Source of the DNA: JAVBTT01 sp031550325
GTDB taxonomy: Bacteria; Bacillota; Clostridia; Oscillospirales; UBA929
Direction of reading: 5' to 3'
NCBI GenBank assembly: GCA_031550325.1
Contig: JAVBOR010000028.1
Location: forward strand, 1-64,000
Length of the DNA stretch: 64,000 nucleotides
Below are positions 42,537-51,127 of this stretch, in pieces (the first letter of the stretch is position 1; each line of letters begins with the position of its first letter). Position numbers and translations under genes: made by a program. The notes under the pieces are model-generated. The model saw nothing but the letters and a program-made list of their open reading frames with translations, searched no databases and was not told the DNA's origin.

Positions 42537-42660
42537 CTTTGTTGACAGGCTGATGACAAAGAGCTTTCGACCCGACGCGGCACAGCGGCGCGTCAGGCTG
42601 TCAAAGAACCAAGGGTTCTTTGACAAAGCGGGGACAGGCTCAAACCGCTGAGGCGGTTTG
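42537..42660 (-). repeat. Modular hairpin repeat, copy R7 (M2-M3-M4)
   Basis: On the minus strand: M2 at 42660-42641 with the stem CAAACCGC/GCGGTTTG, a 15-nt linker, M3 at 42625-42599 (TGTCAAAGAACC stem, identical to R2), then CAGCCT and an imperfect M4 (GACGCG..CGCGTC). M3 and the linker match R2 almost base for base (one linker difference), but the M2 stem is completely different while keeping 8+4+8 geometry. It fills the gap between the reductase stop (42674) and the rplU promoter. Confidence 0.85.
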
Positions 42661-42673
42661 TGGGGCGCTGTGC

Positions 42674-43738
42674 TTACGAGTCCTCTCCGAGCACCCTGAT
42701 GCTGCCCATCGCGCTCTTCATAACGACCTTTCGCAAAAGCGGCGTATACATAAACGGCCTCTTGACGCGCTTTAAAAGGAGCTTAACCCTGATGGGCAGC
42801 GTCTTCATCCTGTATTTCAAGGAGAGGTTTCCTGCTCCGGCGTTGAGAATATTGGCCAGCTCATAGGCGCTGTTCAGCGCATAGCTGATTCCCTCCAGCG
42901 ACGACGGGCTGATAAAGCCGGCCGCCTCACCGATCAAAAAGGCGTTTTCCTTCCCCGCGCAAAAATCCCTGATTCCCCTGGGCATGGAGACCAGACAGGC
43001 CTCCCGCCTGACCGGCTGGCCCAGCGAAAAGCCGCGGGCCTCCATTTTTCGCTTCAACAGCTCGAATTTTTCCTTTCCGCCCTGGAGAGGAAAGGCCCCT
43101 CCCAAAATGAAGAACCCGTCCTTCGAGATGCTCCAGCAGTACGAATCCGTGATCTCGCTGTCAAAGACGCAGGCGTAAAACGGCGTGGTATGCTTTTCGG
43201 GGAACCACATCTGTATGCTGAGGTAGCGCACAATTTCCCGATTCGGGAAAAGGCCCTTCCGCACCGCCGAATTGGATCCGTCCGCCCCGATGACGCGCTT
43301 TGCCTCTATCCGCTTTTCGACGCTGTGCTGAATGTACGTGATCTCATAGCCCTCGCCTGTTCTGCAAATCCCTGTGCACGCCGCATTCTCTCTGATCTCG
43401 ACCCGCTCGGGAATCAGCGATATCAGCCAAAGGTCAAACTTGTGCCGGTCAAGATTCACATAAAACCGCTGATAAAACCGCTGGAGGTTCTGCCCGAGGT
43501 CAATGGTCTTTACGGCGAAGATCTGGGGATCGGCAAGCACTTCCTTGGGCAGCGTCAGGTTAAACTTTGACAGCGCCTTTTGCGCGTCCAGCGCCAGCAG
43601 CCCGCCGCAAGGCTTGTGAAAGCCTTCGTTTCCCGATGCGCACTTTTTATCTATGGCGATCACGCTGAACCGCTCGCTCAGCATGCGGGCGACCGTGGCC
43701 CCGGCCGGGCCGAGACCGATAATGGCAATATCGTACAA
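42674..43738 (-). CDS. FAD-dependent oxidoreductase, geranylgeranyl-reductase family
   Basis: About 354 residues from a TTG at 43738 with AGGGGGGAG upstream; an ATG at 43783 is the alternative. The Rossmann FAD motif IIGLGPAGATVARML opens the protein. HKPCGGLL resembles the conserved substrate-side motif of geranylgeranyl reductases, RVIGADGSNSAVRKGL is the GD motif, and FLIGEAAGFISPSSLEGISYA is the C-terminal FAD motif. Members saturate isoprenoid chains or act on other lipids or aromatic substrates; the substrate here is unknown. The gene stands alone between two repeat copies, and by eye its bases look a little less GC-rich than its neighbours, so transfer is possible. Confidence 0.85.
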   Translation of the reverse strand: MYDIAIIGLGPAGATVARMLSERFSVIAIDKKCASGNEGFHKPCGGLLALDAQKALSKFNLTLPKEVLADPQIFAVKTIDLGQNLQRFYQRFYVNLDRHKFDLWLISLIPERVEIRENAACTGICRTGEGYEITYIQHSVEKRIEAKRVIGADGSNSAVRKGLFPNREIVRYLSIQMWFPEKHTTPFYACVFDSEITDSYCWSISKDGFFILGGAFPLQGGKEKFELLKRKMEARGFSLGQPVRREACLVSMPRGIRDFCAGKENAFLIGEAAGFISPSSLEGISYALNSAYELANILNAGAGNLSLKYRMKTLPIRVKLLLKRVKRPFMYTPLLRKVVMKSAMGSIRVLGEDS

Positions 43739-43805
43739 AAGCTCTCCCCCCCTCGAAGCGGCAAGCGCCTGCGCTGCTCGCAAAGGACGTGATCCCCGCT
43801 CCCGC

Positions 43806-43868
43806 TTTGACTAGAAGCCCAATCTCCTTTGACAGCCTAACGGGACGACGAGTTCCCCCGTCGTCCCG
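43806..43868 (+). repeat. Modular hairpin repeat, partial copy R8 (M3-M4)
   Basis: A decayed M3 (TTTGACTAGAAG..CTCCTTTGACA, 43806-43834) preceded by a GATCCCCGCTCCCGC linker is followed by GCCTAA and a perfect 10-bp M4 hairpin CGGGACGACG/CGTCGTCCCG (43841-43868). It lies between the reductase start and the end of the V-ATPase D gene. Confidence 0.75.
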
Positions 43869-43935
43869 CCTATTCTCATCCGGACTCATGCCGTCCTGGG
43901 AATCCGTCGGCTCTCATCAAGGCTCCCACGTCCCG

Positions 43936-44604
43936 CTAAACGCTCTCCTGCAGGGCGTGCGCCTCAATCTGCGCCTTGATCATCATGTCCTTGACCTTCA
44001 TCAGTCGCGTGAGGTTGCCGCGCTCGTTTTCGTCGAGCTTCATCGTGATGTAGCGGATCGTCTCCTCGAGCTGGGGAATCATCACATATTCCAGCGCGTT
44101 GACGCGGCGGCGCGTCTTCTCAATTTCCTGCGCCAGCAGCTGCATGGCTTTTTCAATCTCGGCCAGACCGAGCAAATCGGCAAAGATGTGGCTCAGCGCG
44201 GTCAGCGCGTCGTCAAGCTCTCCCGAAGTCTGGGCAAATCCATAGGGATAGATGTCCGATTTGTCGTCATTTCTGGTCTTGTAGTGGTAAACCGGGACGT
44301 TGACGCTCATTACATTGCGAAAGCTGAGCTCAAGCGACACGCTCTGCTTCGGGTAAAGCAGCGCCTGCTCCATGAGCTCGGGGCTCATCAGCGCGCTGGC
44401 CACGGTAAAGCTCCCGTGCACACGCATCAAAGCAGCCTCCACGCTCGTGCGAAGGTCGCGGTTCTTGCGCATGATCTCGAGAAACTGCTTCATGAGTTCA
44501 TCCCGCTTGTCCTTGAGCAGCTTGTGCCCGCGGCGCGCCGTGCGCAGCCTGTTTTTCAGGCGCGTCAGCTCCATGCGGGTCGGATTCACATTGAGTTTGG
44601 CCAT
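43936..44604 (-). CDS. ntpD: V-type ATPase subunit D (central stalk)
   Basis: 222 residues, long coiled coils at both ends: MAKLNVNPTRMELTRLKNRL at the start and EETIRYITMKLDENERGNLTRL near the end. Subunit D is the rotor shaft inside the A3B3 hexamer. It is last in the operon, separated from subunit B by an inserted glycosyltransferase gene. Confidence 0.95.
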   Translation of the reverse strand: MAKLNVNPTRMELTRLKNRLRTARRGHKLLKDKRDELMKQFLEIMRKNRDLRTSVEAALMRVHGSFTVASALMSPELMEQALLYPKQSVSLELSFRNVMSVNVPVYHYKTRNDDKSDIYPYGFAQTSGELDDALTALSHIFADLLGLAEIEKAMQLLAQEIEKTRRRVNALEYVMIPQLEETIRYITMKLDENERGNLTRLMKVKDMMIKAQIEAHALQESV

Positions 44605-44650
44605 AGGCCTCTCCTTTCGGGCCGCGTTTGCAAGGTCTCGACCCTTTTGT

Positions 44651-45445
44651 TCAGCTTTTCATGTTGTAGTCGTCAATGCCCTTGAACATCAGGCCGATGA
44701 TCTTGGACAGCTTTATCTTTCGCCCGAGGCGCAGGTACATCTTCACGCCCGAATACAGCGAGACAGGGCGGGCAAGGCGTCCCGCCATGGCAGCGCGCAG
44801 CGCGCCCCTGTCAAAAAAGTATTTGTCGTTGTAGCCGCTGAACCAGCTCGATACTTCCTGCCTGACGTCGGCGATCTTGTCGGGGCAGGCATAGACACGC
44901 AGTCTTTTGCGAAAAAGATCCCAGATGAACAGCGAGTCCTCGCCCGAGCCGTACTGAGCGCCGCCGCCGAAGCACAGCGAAAACCAGCAGTTGGCCCGCA
45001 GCAGGCGCTGCCTGCGCACCGCCATGTGGCTGGCCCCGTAACCGGTCGCCCGCGTCCGGCGAAGCCTCCCGTTCTTGACGACGGGAGCCGACGGCCTGTC
45101 CTTGTTCAGGCTTTGCAGCGTGAAAAAGATGGCGTCGGCCTCGGGCCGGCGCTCGAACGCGTCCAAAATGATTTTTTCATAACCGTCGACATAGATCATA
45201 TCCTCGTCGGCGATCAGACAGATGTCCCCTGTGGCCGCCAGCAGAGCCGTATTGCGGTTTTTTCCCACGCCGCGATCCGCCGAGGAGATGAGCGTGACCG
45301 TCTTCCCGCCAGGCTTGACGGCGCGCTGCCAGTCGGCGCGTTCGCACTGGTTTGCGATGACCGCGTCAGTCTGCAGATTCATGGTCTCATAGAGTGAATC
45401 GTCCGTCTGGTGCATGGCGGCAACCAGAACCTCTACCGTAGGCAT
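44651..45445 (-). CDS. Family 2-like glycosyltransferase inside the V-ATPase operon
   Basis: 264 residues, ATG with TAGGAGC upstream. N-terminal GT-A features: EVLVAAMHQTDDSLYE, GVGKNRNTALLAATGDICLIADEDM, where ADED supplies the metal-binding acidic motif. The central part contains FGGGAQYGSGEDSLFIWD, the usual GEDxxF/W active-site motif of family 2 enzymes. No membrane segment. It sits 15 nt after ntpB and 47 nt before ntpD in the same direction, so it is probably co-transcribed with the ATPase. I see no functional reason for this; it may be an insertion tolerated by the operon. Confidence 0.85.
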   Translation of the reverse strand: MPTVEVLVAAMHQTDDSLYETMNLQTDAVIANQCERADWQRAVKPGGKTVTLISSADRGVGKNRNTALLAATGDICLIADEDMIYVDGYEKIILDAFERRPEADAIFFTLQSLNKDRPSAPVVKNGRLRRTRATGYGASHMAVRRQRLLRANCWFSLCFGGGAQYGSGEDSLFIWDLFRKRLRVYACPDKIADVRQEVSSWFSGYNDKYFFDRGALRAAMAGRLARPVSLYSGVKMYLRLGRKIKLSKIIGLMFKGIDDYNMKS

Positions 45446-45459
45446 ATCTTGCTCCTAAG

Positions 45460-46833
45460 CTATCCCTTGGGATAATACTTCTCGACAAACTCGGGCTTGA
45501 TGCGCTTGAGCTCGCTCTTGGGCAAGATGGTCAGCAGCTCCCAGCCGAGCTCAAGCGTCTCTTCAATCGTACGGTTTGCCTCGTAGCCCTGATTGACATA
45601 GCGCTTTTCAAACTCGTCGGCGAACCTCGCATACATCTTGTCCGTTTCGGTCAGCGCGGCCTCGCCGAGAATGGTCATGAGCTCCTTGCACTCCTTGCCG
45701 CGCGCGTATGAGGCAAACAGCTGGTTCATCGTGTTGGCGTGGTCCTCGCGCGTCTTACCCTTGCCTATGCCCTTGTCCTTGAGCCGGCTCAGGCTCGGCA
45801 GCACGTCGACCGGCGGCTGGAGGCCCTTGCGGTAGAGCTCGCGCGACAAAATGATCTGCCCCTCGGTAATATAGCCGGTCAGGTCGGGAATCGGATGGGT
45901 CTTGTCGTCCTCAGGCATGGACAAGATGGGAATCATCGTGATCGAGCCTTCCTTGCCGATCCGGCGGCCGGCGCGCTCATACATCGTGGCAAGGTCGGTG
46001 TACAGATAACCCGGATAGCCGCGGCGGCCGGGAACCTCCTTGCGCGCTGCCGAAACCTCGCGCAGCGCCTCGGCGTAGTTGGTGATGTCGGTGAGGATGA
46101 CCAGCACATGCATATCCTGCTCAAAGGCCAGATACTCGGCGGCGGTCAGCGCCATACGCGGCGTCGCGATGCGCTCAATGGCCGGGTCGGACGCAAGGTT
46201 GACAAACAGCACGGTGCGCTCGATGGCGCCGGTGCGCTTAAAGTCGGAGATAAAGAACTCGGCCTCTTCAAACGTGATGCCGATGGCGGCAAACACGACT
46301 GCGAAGTTCGACGAGGTGTCCAGCACCTTGGCCTGACGGGCAATCTGTGCTGCCAGGTTGGCGTGCGGGAGGCCGGAGCCCGAGAAGATCGGCAGCTTTT
46401 GCCCGCGCACAAGCGTGTTCAGGCCGTCGATCGAGCTGACGCCCGTTTGAATAAACTCGTTGGGGTAGTTGCGCGCAGCCGGGTTCATCGGCAGTCCGTT
46501 GATGTCAATGTGGTCAGCCGCCAGAATATCCGGCCCGCCGTCAGACGGGTGGCCGAGGCCGTCAAACACGCGCCCAAGCATATCGGGCGAGACGGCCAGC
46601 TCCAGGCTGTGCCCGAGAAAGCGCACCTTGGAGTCGCGCAGGTTGACGCCCGCGGAGGACTCAAACAGCTGCACCAGCGCGTCCGAGCCGTTGATTTCCA
46701 GCACCTTGCAGCGCCGGCGCTCGCCGTTGGGCAGCTCTATTTCGCCAAGCTCGTTGTACGTCACGCCCTCGACGCGCTTGACCAGCATCAGCGGGCCGGC
46801 CACTTCCTGTATCGTGCGATACTCTTTGATCAT
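45460..46833 (-). CDS. ntpB: V-type ATPase subunit B (regulatory)
   Basis: 457 residues from the ATG at 46833, overlapping the ntpA stop (ATGA). The non-catalytic nucleotide-binding subunit: SGSGLPHANLAAQIARQA replaces the P-loop, with FAAIGITFEEAEFF and DMTNYAEALREVSAAR-type sequence (here ITNYAEALREV). C-terminal EETLELGWELL is standard. Confidence 0.97.
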   Translation of the reverse strand: MIKEYRTIQEVAGPLMLVKRVEGVTYNELGEIELPNGERRRCKVLEINGSDALVQLFESSAGVNLRDSKVRFLGHSLELAVSPDMLGRVFDGLGHPSDGGPDILAADHIDINGLPMNPAARNYPNEFIQTGVSSIDGLNTLVRGQKLPIFSGSGLPHANLAAQIARQAKVLDTSSNFAVVFAAIGITFEEAEFFISDFKRTGAIERTVLFVNLASDPAIERIATPRMALTAAEYLAFEQDMHVLVILTDITNYAEALREVSAARKEVPGRRGYPGYLYTDLATMYERAGRRIGKEGSITMIPILSMPEDDKTHPIPDLTGYITEGQIILSRELYRKGLQPPVDVLPSLSRLKDKGIGKGKTREDHANTMNQLFASYARGKECKELMTILGEAALTETDKMYARFADEFEKRYVNQGYEANRTIEETLELGWELLTILPKSELKRIKPEFVEKYYPKG

Positions 46834-48605
46834 AGCCCGACCGCCTCCTTCTCCCATGTCTGCGTGATCTCCTCGGTCATTTCCTTCTCAAGCTGCTTGT
46901 ACTCGCGCTCATAGCGGTCCATCGGCACGCTTTTGGCGCGGCCGATTTTTTCCCTGACCGGAATGTTAAACACCGCCTCCATTGGAGCGCCCTTTGTCAT
47001 GGCATCTCCCGCCAGCGTCTGATAGGCCAGAATGAGCTTGAGCAGCTTGTACTGCCGGTCTGCGGACGAATAGGCGTCCACGTCTCCAAACGCGTCCTGC
47101 TGCAAAAAGTCCTCGCGCAGCATGCGCGCCACTTCCATCGTCAGCCGGTCGGCGGGCGACAGGCTGTCCATGCCGACAAGGCGGACGATCTCGTCCAGCT
47201 CTGCCTCGGTCTGCAGGATGTTCATGGCTAGCGCGCGCTGCTCGGAGAAGTCGGGCGCGATATGCTCGTTGCTCCAAAGGGACAGGCGGTCCAGATACAG
47301 CGAATAGGAATTGAGCCAGTTGATGGCCGGGAAGTGGCGGCGGTAGGCCAGAGAGCTGTCCAGCGCCCAAAAGACCTTGACAATGCGCATCGTCGCCTGC
47401 GAAACAGGCTCAGAAAGGTCGCCGCCTGGAGGGGACACGGCGCCGATGGCCGTCAGCGAACCCGTGCGCTCAGTGCTTCCCAGCGTGTACACGCGTCCGG
47501 CGCGCTCATAGAACTGCGCCAGGCGCGACGCCAGATAGGCAGGATAGCCCTCCTCGCCGGGCATTTCCTCCAGGCGGCCCGACATTTCGCGCAGCGCCTC
47601 GGCCCAGCGGGAGGTGGAGTCGGCGATGACCGCCACATCGTATCCCATGTCGCGGAAATATTCCGCGATCGTGATGCCCGTGTAGATGGACGCCTCGCGC
47701 GCCGCCACGGGCATATCGGAGGTGTTGGCGATCAGCACGGTTCGTTTCATGAGGGTCTCGCCGGTGCGGGGGTCCTTTATCTCAGGAAATTCGCGCAGAA
47801 CGTCGGTCATTTCATTGCCGCGCTCTCCGCAGCCGATATACACAACAATGTCCACGTCGCTCCACTTGGCCAGCTGGTGCTGCACAACCGTTTTGCCCGA
47901 GCCGAACGGGCCCGGAACCGCCGCCGTGCCGCCCTTGGCGATGGGGAACATCGTGTCGATGGTGCGCTGCCCCGTGACCATAGGGACGTTGGGGGGGATC
48001 TTCTCCCGGTAGGGTCTGCCGACGCGCACCGGCCACTTCTGCATCATGGTCAGCTTGACGTCGCCGCCCGCCGTGGCAATCACGCACACGGTCTCCTCCA
48101 CGGTGAACATGCCCGGCCTGATCTCCTTGACCTTGCCCGACACGCCGCGCGGCACGAGTACGCGATGCTCGACCACAACGGTCTCCTGAACAACGCCGAT
48201 GATATCGCCGCCGGCAACGGCGTCGCCCGGCTTGACGGTCGGCTTGAAGTCCCACTTCTTGGTGTGGGAAATGGCCGACACCTCGATGCCGCGCGTGATG
48301 ACGTCCCCAACGAGTCTCTTGATCTCCTCAAGCGGACGCTGGATGCCGTCGTAGATGGTCTCTATCAAGCCGGGACCGAGCTCAACGGACAGCGGCGCGC
48401 CCGTGCTCTCGACCTCGTCGCCCGGGCCGAGCCCTGCGGTTTCTTCATAAACCTGAATAGACGCCCGGTCACCGCGCATTTCGATGATCTCGCCGATCAG
48501 CCGCTGCGCGCCGACGCGCACGACGTCGAACATGTTTGCATCCGCCAAGCCCTCGGCCACAACCAGAGGGCCGGAAATTTTGACAATTTTGCCCATGTGT
48601 GACAA
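46830..48605 (-). CDS. ntpA: V-type ATPase subunit A (catalytic)
   Basis: 591 residues if translation starts at the TTG at 48605 (AAAGGA 4 nt upstream); the ATG at 48596 is three codons in. P-loop GPFGSGKTVVQHQLAK, the bulge-region insertion typical of V/A-type A subunits, CGERGNEMTDVL, and ADSTSRWAEALREMSGRLEEMP-type sequence (core STSRWAEALRE) are present. It hydrolyses or makes ATP at the A-B interface. Confidence 0.97.
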   Translation of the reverse strand: MSHMGKIVKISGPLVVAEGLADANMFDVVRVGAQRLIGEIIEMRGDRASIQVYEETAGLGPGDEVESTGAPLSVELGPGLIETIYDGIQRPLEEIKRLVGDVITRGIEVSAISHTKKWDFKPTVKPGDAVAGGDIIGVVQETVVVEHRVLVPRGVSGKVKEIRPGMFTVEETVCVIATAGGDVKLTMMQKWPVRVGRPYREKIPPNVPMVTGQRTIDTMFPIAKGGTAAVPGPFGSGKTVVQHQLAKWSDVDIVVYIGCGERGNEMTDVLREFPEIKDPRTGETLMKRTVLIANTSDMPVAAREASIYTGITIAEYFRDMGYDVAVIADSTSRWAEALREMSGRLEEMPGEEGYPAYLASRLAQFYERAGRVYTLGSTERTGSLTAIGAVSPPGGDLSEPVSQATMRIVKVFWALDSSLAYRRHFPAINWLNSYSLYLDRLSLWSNEHIAPDFSEQRALAMNILQTEAELDEIVRLVGMDSLSPADRLTMEVARMLREDFLQQDAFGDVDAYSSADRQYKLLKLILAYQTLAGDAMTKGAPMEAVFNIPVREKIGRAKSVPMDRYEREYKQLEKEMTEEITQTWEKEAVGL

Positions 48606-48640
48606 TCAATCCTTTCCTGGGGAATGGAGCGTACCCCTCG

Positions 48641-48964
48641 CTAAGTGTTTAAAATATCCGCGCCAACCGCGCGTTCCACGGCGGATTTCAACCCGGCCAT
48701 CCCCAGGCCGAGCGAACCGGACTTGCCCGGAATCAGGATGATCGCCGGCGTCATCGCCTCTTTGTACGCGCCGATTTCGGCCTGCAGCCCAATGGCCAGC
48801 TGTTCGGTGAGATAGATCACCGCGACGTTCTGCGCCGCGAGCCGCTTTAAGATGGGCGCTGCCTCCTCGGGCGTGTCGGCAAAGTGCGTCTCCAGTCCGA
48901 GCGCACGAAAACCCAAAACGCTGTCCCGGTCTCCCAGGCAGGCGATGTTATACATACGCTTCAC
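48641..48964 (-). CDS. ntpG: V-type ATPase subunit F
   Basis: 107 residues from a GTG at 48964 that overlaps the subunit C stop region; the ATG at 48955 is an alternative. Rossmann-like: YNIACLGDRDSVLGFRALGL, then AVIYLTEQLA and PAIILIPGKSGSLGLGM. Subunit F binds subunit D in the rotor. Between the C and A genes as in Enterococcus hirae. Confidence 0.93.
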   Translation of the reverse strand: MKRMYNIACLGDRDSVLGFRALGLETHFADTPEEAAPILKRLAAQNVAVIYLTEQLAIGLQAEIGAYKEAMTPAIILIPGKSGSLGLGMAGLKSAVERAVGADILNT

Positions 48965-49955
48965 GCAGCCTTTCGCGAATGGAGTCGATCTCCACCCCGG
49001 CCATACGACCGGTCATAATGGTGCGGATGGCCGTAATTTCGGCGTCCTTCGCGGCCAAATAGGCGATCAGCGGCTGCTCTCCAAAGGCCACATGCAGCGC
49101 TTTGCGCAGGTATTTGGTCAGCGCGTCGTCACATTTCTTCTCAAATTCGGTCAACGGCGCGTCGCCGCGCATCACCGGCTCGCCGATGGCCTGCGCCTCG
49201 GACAGCGGCCCGGAGAACACGTCTTCCAGGGAGCCGCCGCTGATGAGCAGTCCTGTAATGCGCGAGACTGCTATGTTTCCCCCCTCGTACAGCGTAAGGC
49301 GCAGAAAGTCCGGGCCCTTGCCGATGCGGTCGGCGCGCACGACGGCGCGCAGGTTGCCCACGTCGATGAGCAGCCGAATATACCCCAGCAAAAACTGACT
49401 TCCCGACGCCCTGGCCAGCGAGAGCATCTCCTGCAGACAGCCTCCGTCCAGCAAAAAGTCGCTGCGCTGGGGATCCCCCGTGCGCGCGAGCAGTTCTCTG
49501 GCGTCGAGCACAATGTCGCCCATCTTTCCGGGCAGACGCGAAAAGAGCAGATTTTGATAGTTTTCCACAAGCTGCTTAACCGGCATCCGTCCGGCGTCAA
49601 TCAGCATTTTTCCGGCGTTGTCCCCGATGGCCTCGGCCTTGATCAGCGCCTTGACGTTATGGTAATCATAGCGCACGCGGAAGACGTCGATCAGGATCTT
49701 GTGGGGCATGAACTTGCTGAGCATCGCGTAGGTCTGCACCTGATGGGCTGCCAGCGCCTCTTCCAGCGTCTGCTTGGTCAGCGGCTGGATCTCTTCATAG
49801 CCGCACTCGACAAGGACCTTGGACGCGTCCTCATCCGTTTTGGCGTCCAACATACGCTCCATGCGCTCGCGCCCTAACAGCCCGCGTTCGAGCGAGCGGA
49901 TGCGCGTTGTCGCAGACAGAAAGTCCGTGTCTTTTATTTTGGCTGCTTTGGGCAA
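48948..49955 (-). CDS. ntpC: V-type ATPase subunit C (d), rotor-ring connector
   Basis: 335 residues, start at a TTG with GGCGGG upstream. Mostly helical, funnel-shaped family: DTDFLSATTRIRSLERGLLG at the start, DVFRVRYDYHNVKALIKAE, and the C-terminal EKKCDDALTKYLRKALHVAFG. Connects the K ring to the D/F shaft. Confidence 0.93.
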   Translation of the reverse strand: MPKAAKIKDTDFLSATTRIRSLERGLLGRERMERMLDAKTDEDASKVLVECGYEEIQPLTKQTLEEALAAHQVQTYAMLSKFMPHKILIDVFRVRYDYHNVKALIKAEAIGDNAGKMLIDAGRMPVKQLVENYQNLLFSRLPGKMGDIVLDARELLARTGDPQRSDFLLDGGCLQEMLSLARASGSQFLLGYIRLLIDVGNLRAVVRADRIGKGPDFLRLTLYEGGNIAVSRITGLLISGGSLEDVFSGPLSEAQAIGEPVMRGDAPLTEFEKKCDDALTKYLRKALHVAFGEQPLIAYLAAKDAEITAIRTIMTGRMAGVEIDSIRERLREAYV

Positions 49956-50039
49956 AATTTGTCCCGCCTTTCCCGTCGGAGCGGAATTTTCTCCGCACTT
50001 TTCCGAGCAGATCGTTTCCTCTGCCCCGGACGCGGAGGA

Positions 50040-50642
50040 TCATCCAAACAGCAGCTTTGCAACCGGCGCCGTGAGCTCTGGCTTCAGCGCGGCCACAAGA
50101 GCGCTGTACGTTCCATTGATTTCTATGTCGCCATCCGCCAGCATAAAGCCGCCGCCCTCGAGCTGACGGGGAGACGCCGACAGCGTCAGCGCCGCGGGCC
50201 TTCCAGCCTTTGTCAACAGTGCGCAGGCCTCCTCGGCCACGCGTTTTCCAAATCGCTGATGATCCGCCATGGTCAGCACGATTTCCTCATGGCCGGTGCG
50301 CGAGGCCTCGGCAATGAGTCTGGCCAGCAGCTTAATCTGTTCGTCGTCGGGGCGCTCACCAAGCGCCGTCAGCGCGTTGTCAAACGCCAGCGAGATCATC
50401 TCCTGTTTGGCTGCCAGCTGGCGCTTGCGCGCCTCCATCGTGGCCACGCCCAGAAGGCGCTCCTTGCGCTGCGCCGCAGCCTGCCTGCCTGCCTCCGCCA
50501 GCGTCTCGCGCTGCGCGTCGGCCTGCTTGCGCATGTCCAGCGCAAGCGCCTCGGCCTTTTTTTTCGCCTCGGCCAGCATGGCTTCGGTGTCGGCTTTGGT
50601 GTCGGAGGCGATCCGCTCAATGATTTTGTCGATGCCCTGCAT
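50040..50642 (-). CDS. ntpE: V-type ATPase subunit E (peripheral stalk)
   Basis: 200 residues. The N-terminal half is a long Ala/Glu/Lys-rich helix (AEAKKKAEALALDMRKQADA), and the C-terminal globular domain ends with GTYSALVAALKPELTAPVAKLLFG-type sequence. Forms the peripheral stalk with the small coiled-coil subunit. One base overlaps the ntpK gene end. Confidence 0.92.
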   Translation of the reverse strand: MQGIDKIIERIASDTKADTEAMLAEAKKKAEALALDMRKQADAQRETLAEAGRQAAAQRKERLLGVATMEARKRQLAAKQEMISLAFDNALTALGERPDDEQIKLLARLIAEASRTGHEEIVLTMADHQRFGKRVAEEACALLTKAGRPAALTLSASPRQLEGGGFMLADGDIEINGTYSALVAALKPELTAPVAKLLFG

Positions 50643-51127
50643 TAGAATTGCACCATCAGCAGCAACAGCAGCGAGGCCAGGAACGGAATAATGGCGTAAA
50701 ACTCAACCATGATGGCCAAGACCATGGCGTTGCCCTGGGCGCCGGGCTGCTTGGCAATGAGGCCGATGCCGCCGGCCGAAACGCGGCCCTGCGCAATCGC
50801 GGAGAACAGGCCGCCAAAGGCCACGGGGAGACAGGCAGCCAGCACAAACGCGCCCTGCGCGACCGTGAGCTCGGCACTGCCCGTTTGCATCTTCATAAAG
50901 AACACCCAGAACCAGATGATGAAGCCGTACAGGCCCTGTGTGCCCGGGAGCAGCTGCAGAATGAGTACGTTGGAGAACCTGGAGGGATCCTCCGCGATGA
51001 GGCCGGCACCCGCTTCGCCCGCGATGCCGACGCCCTTGGCCGAGCCGATACAGGCCAGGACAACCGCCATGCAGGCCCCCAGGAACGCCAGCGCGTTTCC
51101 GCCGATGAGATTGAGAAAATCAGCCAT
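50642..51127 (-). CDS. ntpK: V-type ATPase subunit K (membrane rotor ring), Na+-type ligand set
   Basis: 161 residues, four membrane helices (two fused hairpins) as in E. hirae NtpK. The residues equivalent to the five Na+ ligands are all present: Leu60, Thr63 and Gln64 in LLPGTQGLYGF, Gln113 in SAIAQGRV and Glu142 in MVEFYA. This points to a sodium-transporting V-ATPase; experimental proof is needed because H+ coupling can share Glu. Start overlaps ntpI by one base. Confidence 0.95.
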   Translation of the reverse strand: MADFLNLIGGNALAFLGACMAVVLACIGSAKGVGIAGEAGAGLIAEDPSRFSNVLILQLLPGTQGLYGFIIWFWVFFMKMQTGSAELTVAQGAFVLAACLPVAFGGLFSAIAQGRVSAGGIGLIAKQPGAQGNAMVLAIMVEFYAIIPFLASLLLLLMVQF

